A stretch of 7,162 nucleotides of DNA from Archaeoglobales archaeon. Its GTDB lineage: Archaea > Halobacteriota > Archaeoglobi > Archaeoglobales > Archaeoglobaceae. Positions within the stretch are counted from its first letter, which is position 1, and each line of letters starts with the position of its first letter. Of this stretch, positions 5,079 through 7,162 are shown piece after piece. The translations under genes were made by a program, and so were the position numbers. Location: positions 1-7,162 of the forward strand of contig QMZD01000086.1 in the NCBI GenBank assembly GCA_003662985.1. Direction: 5' to 3'. The notes below the pieces were generated by a model that saw only the letters and a list, made by a program, of their open reading frames with translations, did not search any database and was not told where the DNA came from.

Positions 5079-7162
5079 AATTGTTGATAACACTCCTGGC
5101 AAAGAACTTGTAAGTGTTTTGAAAGATAGATTAAAAAAATGTAAAGAAGCCAAATTTGCTGTTGGATACTTCTTCTTAAGTGGTTTTAACCTTGTGGACG
5201 AAGATTTTCCTGAAAATGTTGAAAGAAAGCCATTCCTAAAGATGGTAATGGGAAATGAGACAACTGAGCCAACAAAAGACGAGCTCGTCTCTGGCTATAA
5301 TTTGAGGGAAATCTTCAAGCAGAAAATGATAGAAGAATTGCAGGACAGAGAGTTAAGTGATTGGCAGATAAATCAGCTTCGAAGATTGAGAAACTACATA
5401 GCAAATAACCTGATAGAGGTTAAACTTTTTGAGAAATCAAGATTACATGCCAAGTTATATCTATTTTTGAGGAACTTGGAAGATAAATACGGTTCTCCTG
5501 GTGAAGCAGTCGTTGGTTCCTCGAATTTTACTGCAGAAGGTTTAACAAAAAACAAGGAGCTCAATGTAATTTTAACTGAAAGAGAAGACGTCCTCTATCT
5601 AAATCACTGGTTTGACCAACTTTGGGAGGAGGCAAGTGAGTTCAATGAAGACCTAATTCGGGTTATTGAAATTTCAGGAGTCATTCCTGAGGCAAAATAT
5701 CCAAAACTCGGTAAATACATCGATCCCGAACTGTTATTCAAATATTTGGTTTACAAATGGACCGAGGGTAGGGTTCTGAATCTTATAAAAAAAGATATTC
5801 TGATGGAATTCCAGCTTGCAGGTGTTGTCAATGCAATAAAAATCCTGAATTACTACAATGGGGTTATCCTTGCAGATTCTGTTGGTTTAGGAAAGAGCTT
5901 TATGGCTGCTGCAGTAGTTCAGGAATTTCTTAATGGTGGACACCCTCATTGGATTCAAAAGGGGAAGGAATATCCTGCCGTCATGCTCATTCTCCCACCA
6001 TCTATTATATCTCAATGGGAGGATTTGCTTGTTGGAAGAGCTGATGAAAGAACGCTGGCAAAACTTGAAAGAGGAGAGAAGGTAAAAATAAATTCGGAGT
6101 TCTTTTTTAAGGATAACTTCAAAAAGATGGTAAAAGGAGATTACAACCACAAAATATACGAAATCTATGATGTGGGTGGTGAAAAACTTTTGGGAAAGAT
6201 AGCTTTTCTTTCGCTTGGTCTTTTCCAGACGTATAAGGCTGATTTAAAGAAAGGAATTGTCGACGAGAGGTTGAAAAGAATGGCTGAAGAATACGATCTC
6301 TTTGTAATAGATGAGGCGCATAAGTATAGGAATAAAAACACAAATAGGTGGAATGCGGCAAGAGCCCTGCAAAGAAAATCGAGCAATTTTCCCAACAAGT
6401 TCATGCTCTTGACTGCAACCCCTCTGAACAACACTATAGATGACTTATACAACCTGATACGATTGTTCACTGATGATACTCTTATCACTTTCAGAATGAA
6501 AAATATACCCATAGATGAATTGGTAAAGCGTTACAAGAAATTAAAAAGCGATTACGAAGAAAAAGATGACGAAGGAATTAGAAAGGAGCTAAAAAAAGTT
6601 GCTGCGGACATTAAAAGAAAAGTACTCGATGAAGTAATAGTTCAGAGAACGAGAAAATACATCTTGGAACAGTTTAAAGATTTGAAAATAGATGGTAAAA
6701 AACTTGTTTTCAAAGATCCTAAACCATACAGTCTTGATTACACCCCTCTATACACAAACAGGTTCTACGAATTAATAAAACGTATCTCAAGGAATATAGA
6801 TAAGATTAACTTTGAACACACGAAACTATATGGTGTAAGGTATATCGTATTCGAAGAGGATGAGGAAGAGGGAAGATACAGGATAATTGAGATTTCTGAT
6901 CTATTTAGACTTCTACTTGGAAAGAGGTTGGAGAGCGGAATATTTCCCTTCGAGACGACTCTCAGAAAAATATATGAAAAGGAGAAGATTTTCTACACTT
7001 TATTTAAAAGAACCGTTGATAGAATAATGAGCGAAGGAGATTTGAAAGAATTGATTCTTGAAGCAGTTAATGAGGCTAAAATTAAGAAAGATCTGGAAGA
7101 GGTAACCCAAGAATTCAATGCAGAGGCTGAAGAGGAGGAAACATGGTTCGACAAGGTAGTTA
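5065..7162 (+). CDS. PLD-like nuclease / SNF2-type helicase fusion, truncated at window end
   Basis: The frame is open from ATG 5065 to the last base (699 codons seen, no stop), so the C terminus lies outside. Residues 1 to about 200 form a phospholipase-D-like domain: AVGYFFLSGF at about 33-42, H128-x-K130 in HAKLYLF, and GSSNFTAEGL at 151-160 with N154. This is a single HKD-type half-site, so dimerisation is likely. A superfamily 2 SNF2-type ATPase follows: motif I ADSVGLGKS (270-278), motif II VIDEAHKYRN (414-423), motif III LLTATPLNN (448-456), and VQRTRKYI (526-533), which resembles the SNF2 RRTK element. A Lys/Glu-rich helical segment (about 495-525) lies between the last two. The second RecA lobe is not reached. 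Fusions of this kind occur in archaeal and bacterial defence islands, often near DNA methyltransferase genes. The role is inferred: DNA-translocating nuclease in phage or plasmid restriction. It is separated from the McrBC operon by 55 bases. Confidence 0.9.
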   Translation, partial: MDTFKIVDNTPGKELVSVLKDRLKKCKEAKFAVGYFFLSGFNLVDEDFPENVERKPFLKMVMGNETTEPTKDELVSGYNLREIFKQKMIEELQDRELSDWQINQLRRLRNYIANNLIEVKLFEKSRLHAKLYLFLRNLEDKYGSPGEAVVGSSNFTAEGLTKNKELNVILTEREDVLYLNHWFDQLWEEASEFNEDLIRVIEISGVIPEAKYPKLGKYIDPELLFKYLVYKWTEGRVLNLIKKDILMEFQLAGVVNAIKILNYYNGVILADSVGLGKSFMAAAVVQEFLNGGHPHWIQKGKEYPAVMLILPPSIISQWEDLLVGRADERTLAKLERGEKVKINSEFFFKDNFKKMVKGDYNHKIYEIYDVGGEKLLGKIAFLSLGLFQTYKADLKKGIVDERLKRMAEEYDLFVIDEAHKYRNKNTNRWNAARALQRKSSNFPNKFMLLTATPLNNTIDDLYNLIRLFTDDTLITFRMKNIPIDELVKRYKKLKSDYEEKDDEGIRKELKKVAADIKRKVLDEVIVQRTRKYILEQFKDLKIDGKKLVFKDPKPYSLDYTPLYTNRFYELIKRISRNIDKINFEHTKLYGVRYIVFEEDEEEGRYRIIEISDLFRLLLGKRLESGIFPFETTLRKIYEKEKIFYTLFKRTVDRIMSEGDLKELILEAVNEAKIKKDLEEVTQEFNAEAEEEETWFDKVV

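Noticed and set aside
5887..6512. Three minus-strand frames inside the helicase region
   Set aside because: They overlap each other and lie opposite the helicase motifs; the + strand frame with motifs I, II and III explains this sequence.
1..7162. CRISPR array or cas genes, suggested by the CARF-like protein
   Set aside because: No spaced direct repeats were found by eye, and none of the genes resembles Cas10, Cas6, Cas1 or other cas proteins. A type III locus elsewhere in the genome cannot be excluded.

Overview
The window looks archaeal. Genes are packed with short overlaps on one strand. Strong GGAGG or GGTGAT ribosome-binding sites sit just before several starts and match the archaeal 16S 3' end. 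Arg is mostly AGA/AGG, Ile ATA is common, GTG and TTG starts are plausible, and the proteins are rich in Lys and Glu. Together these suggest a thermophilic euryarchaeon, perhaps of Archaeoglobales or Thermococcales type. The lineage guess is an inference and is weak.

Layout, all on the + strand. At 7-1572 lies an McrB-type AAA+ GTPase with an EVE-like (modified-base reader) domain nested inside the AAA+ fold. At 1569-2906 lies its partner nuclease McrC. At 2899-3372 lies a small single-domain protein that looks like a CARF (cyclic-oligonucleotide sensor) domain. At 3362-4342 lies a 326-residue PIN-domain ribonuclease. At 4326-5009 lies a HAD-family phosphatase. Each gene overlaps the next by 4, 8, 11 and 17 bases, so the five are probably one translationally coupled operon. 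After a 55-base gap holding a 14-base palindrome and a possible promoter, an AT-rich reading frame runs from 5065 off the end of the window. It encodes a phospholipase-D-like nuclease domain fused to an SNF2-type helicase.

Functionally this is a defence island. McrB/McrC is a modification-dependent restriction system: McrB reads modified DNA and translocates with GTP, and McrC cuts. The CARF-like and PIN genes form an apparent sensor/RNase pair, resembling the accessory arm of type III CRISPR systems but split over two genes. No Cas10, cas gene or CRISPR array is visible here. The most interesting possibility is that the McrBC DNA-cutting arm and the CARF+PIN RNA-cutting arm form one composite system. 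The HAD gene may be a real component or a core gene at the island edge. The helicase probably starts a second, adjacent defence module that continues to the right. No tRNA, rRNA, insertion sequence or CRISPR repeat was seen, and there is no gene-free stretch over 300 bases.
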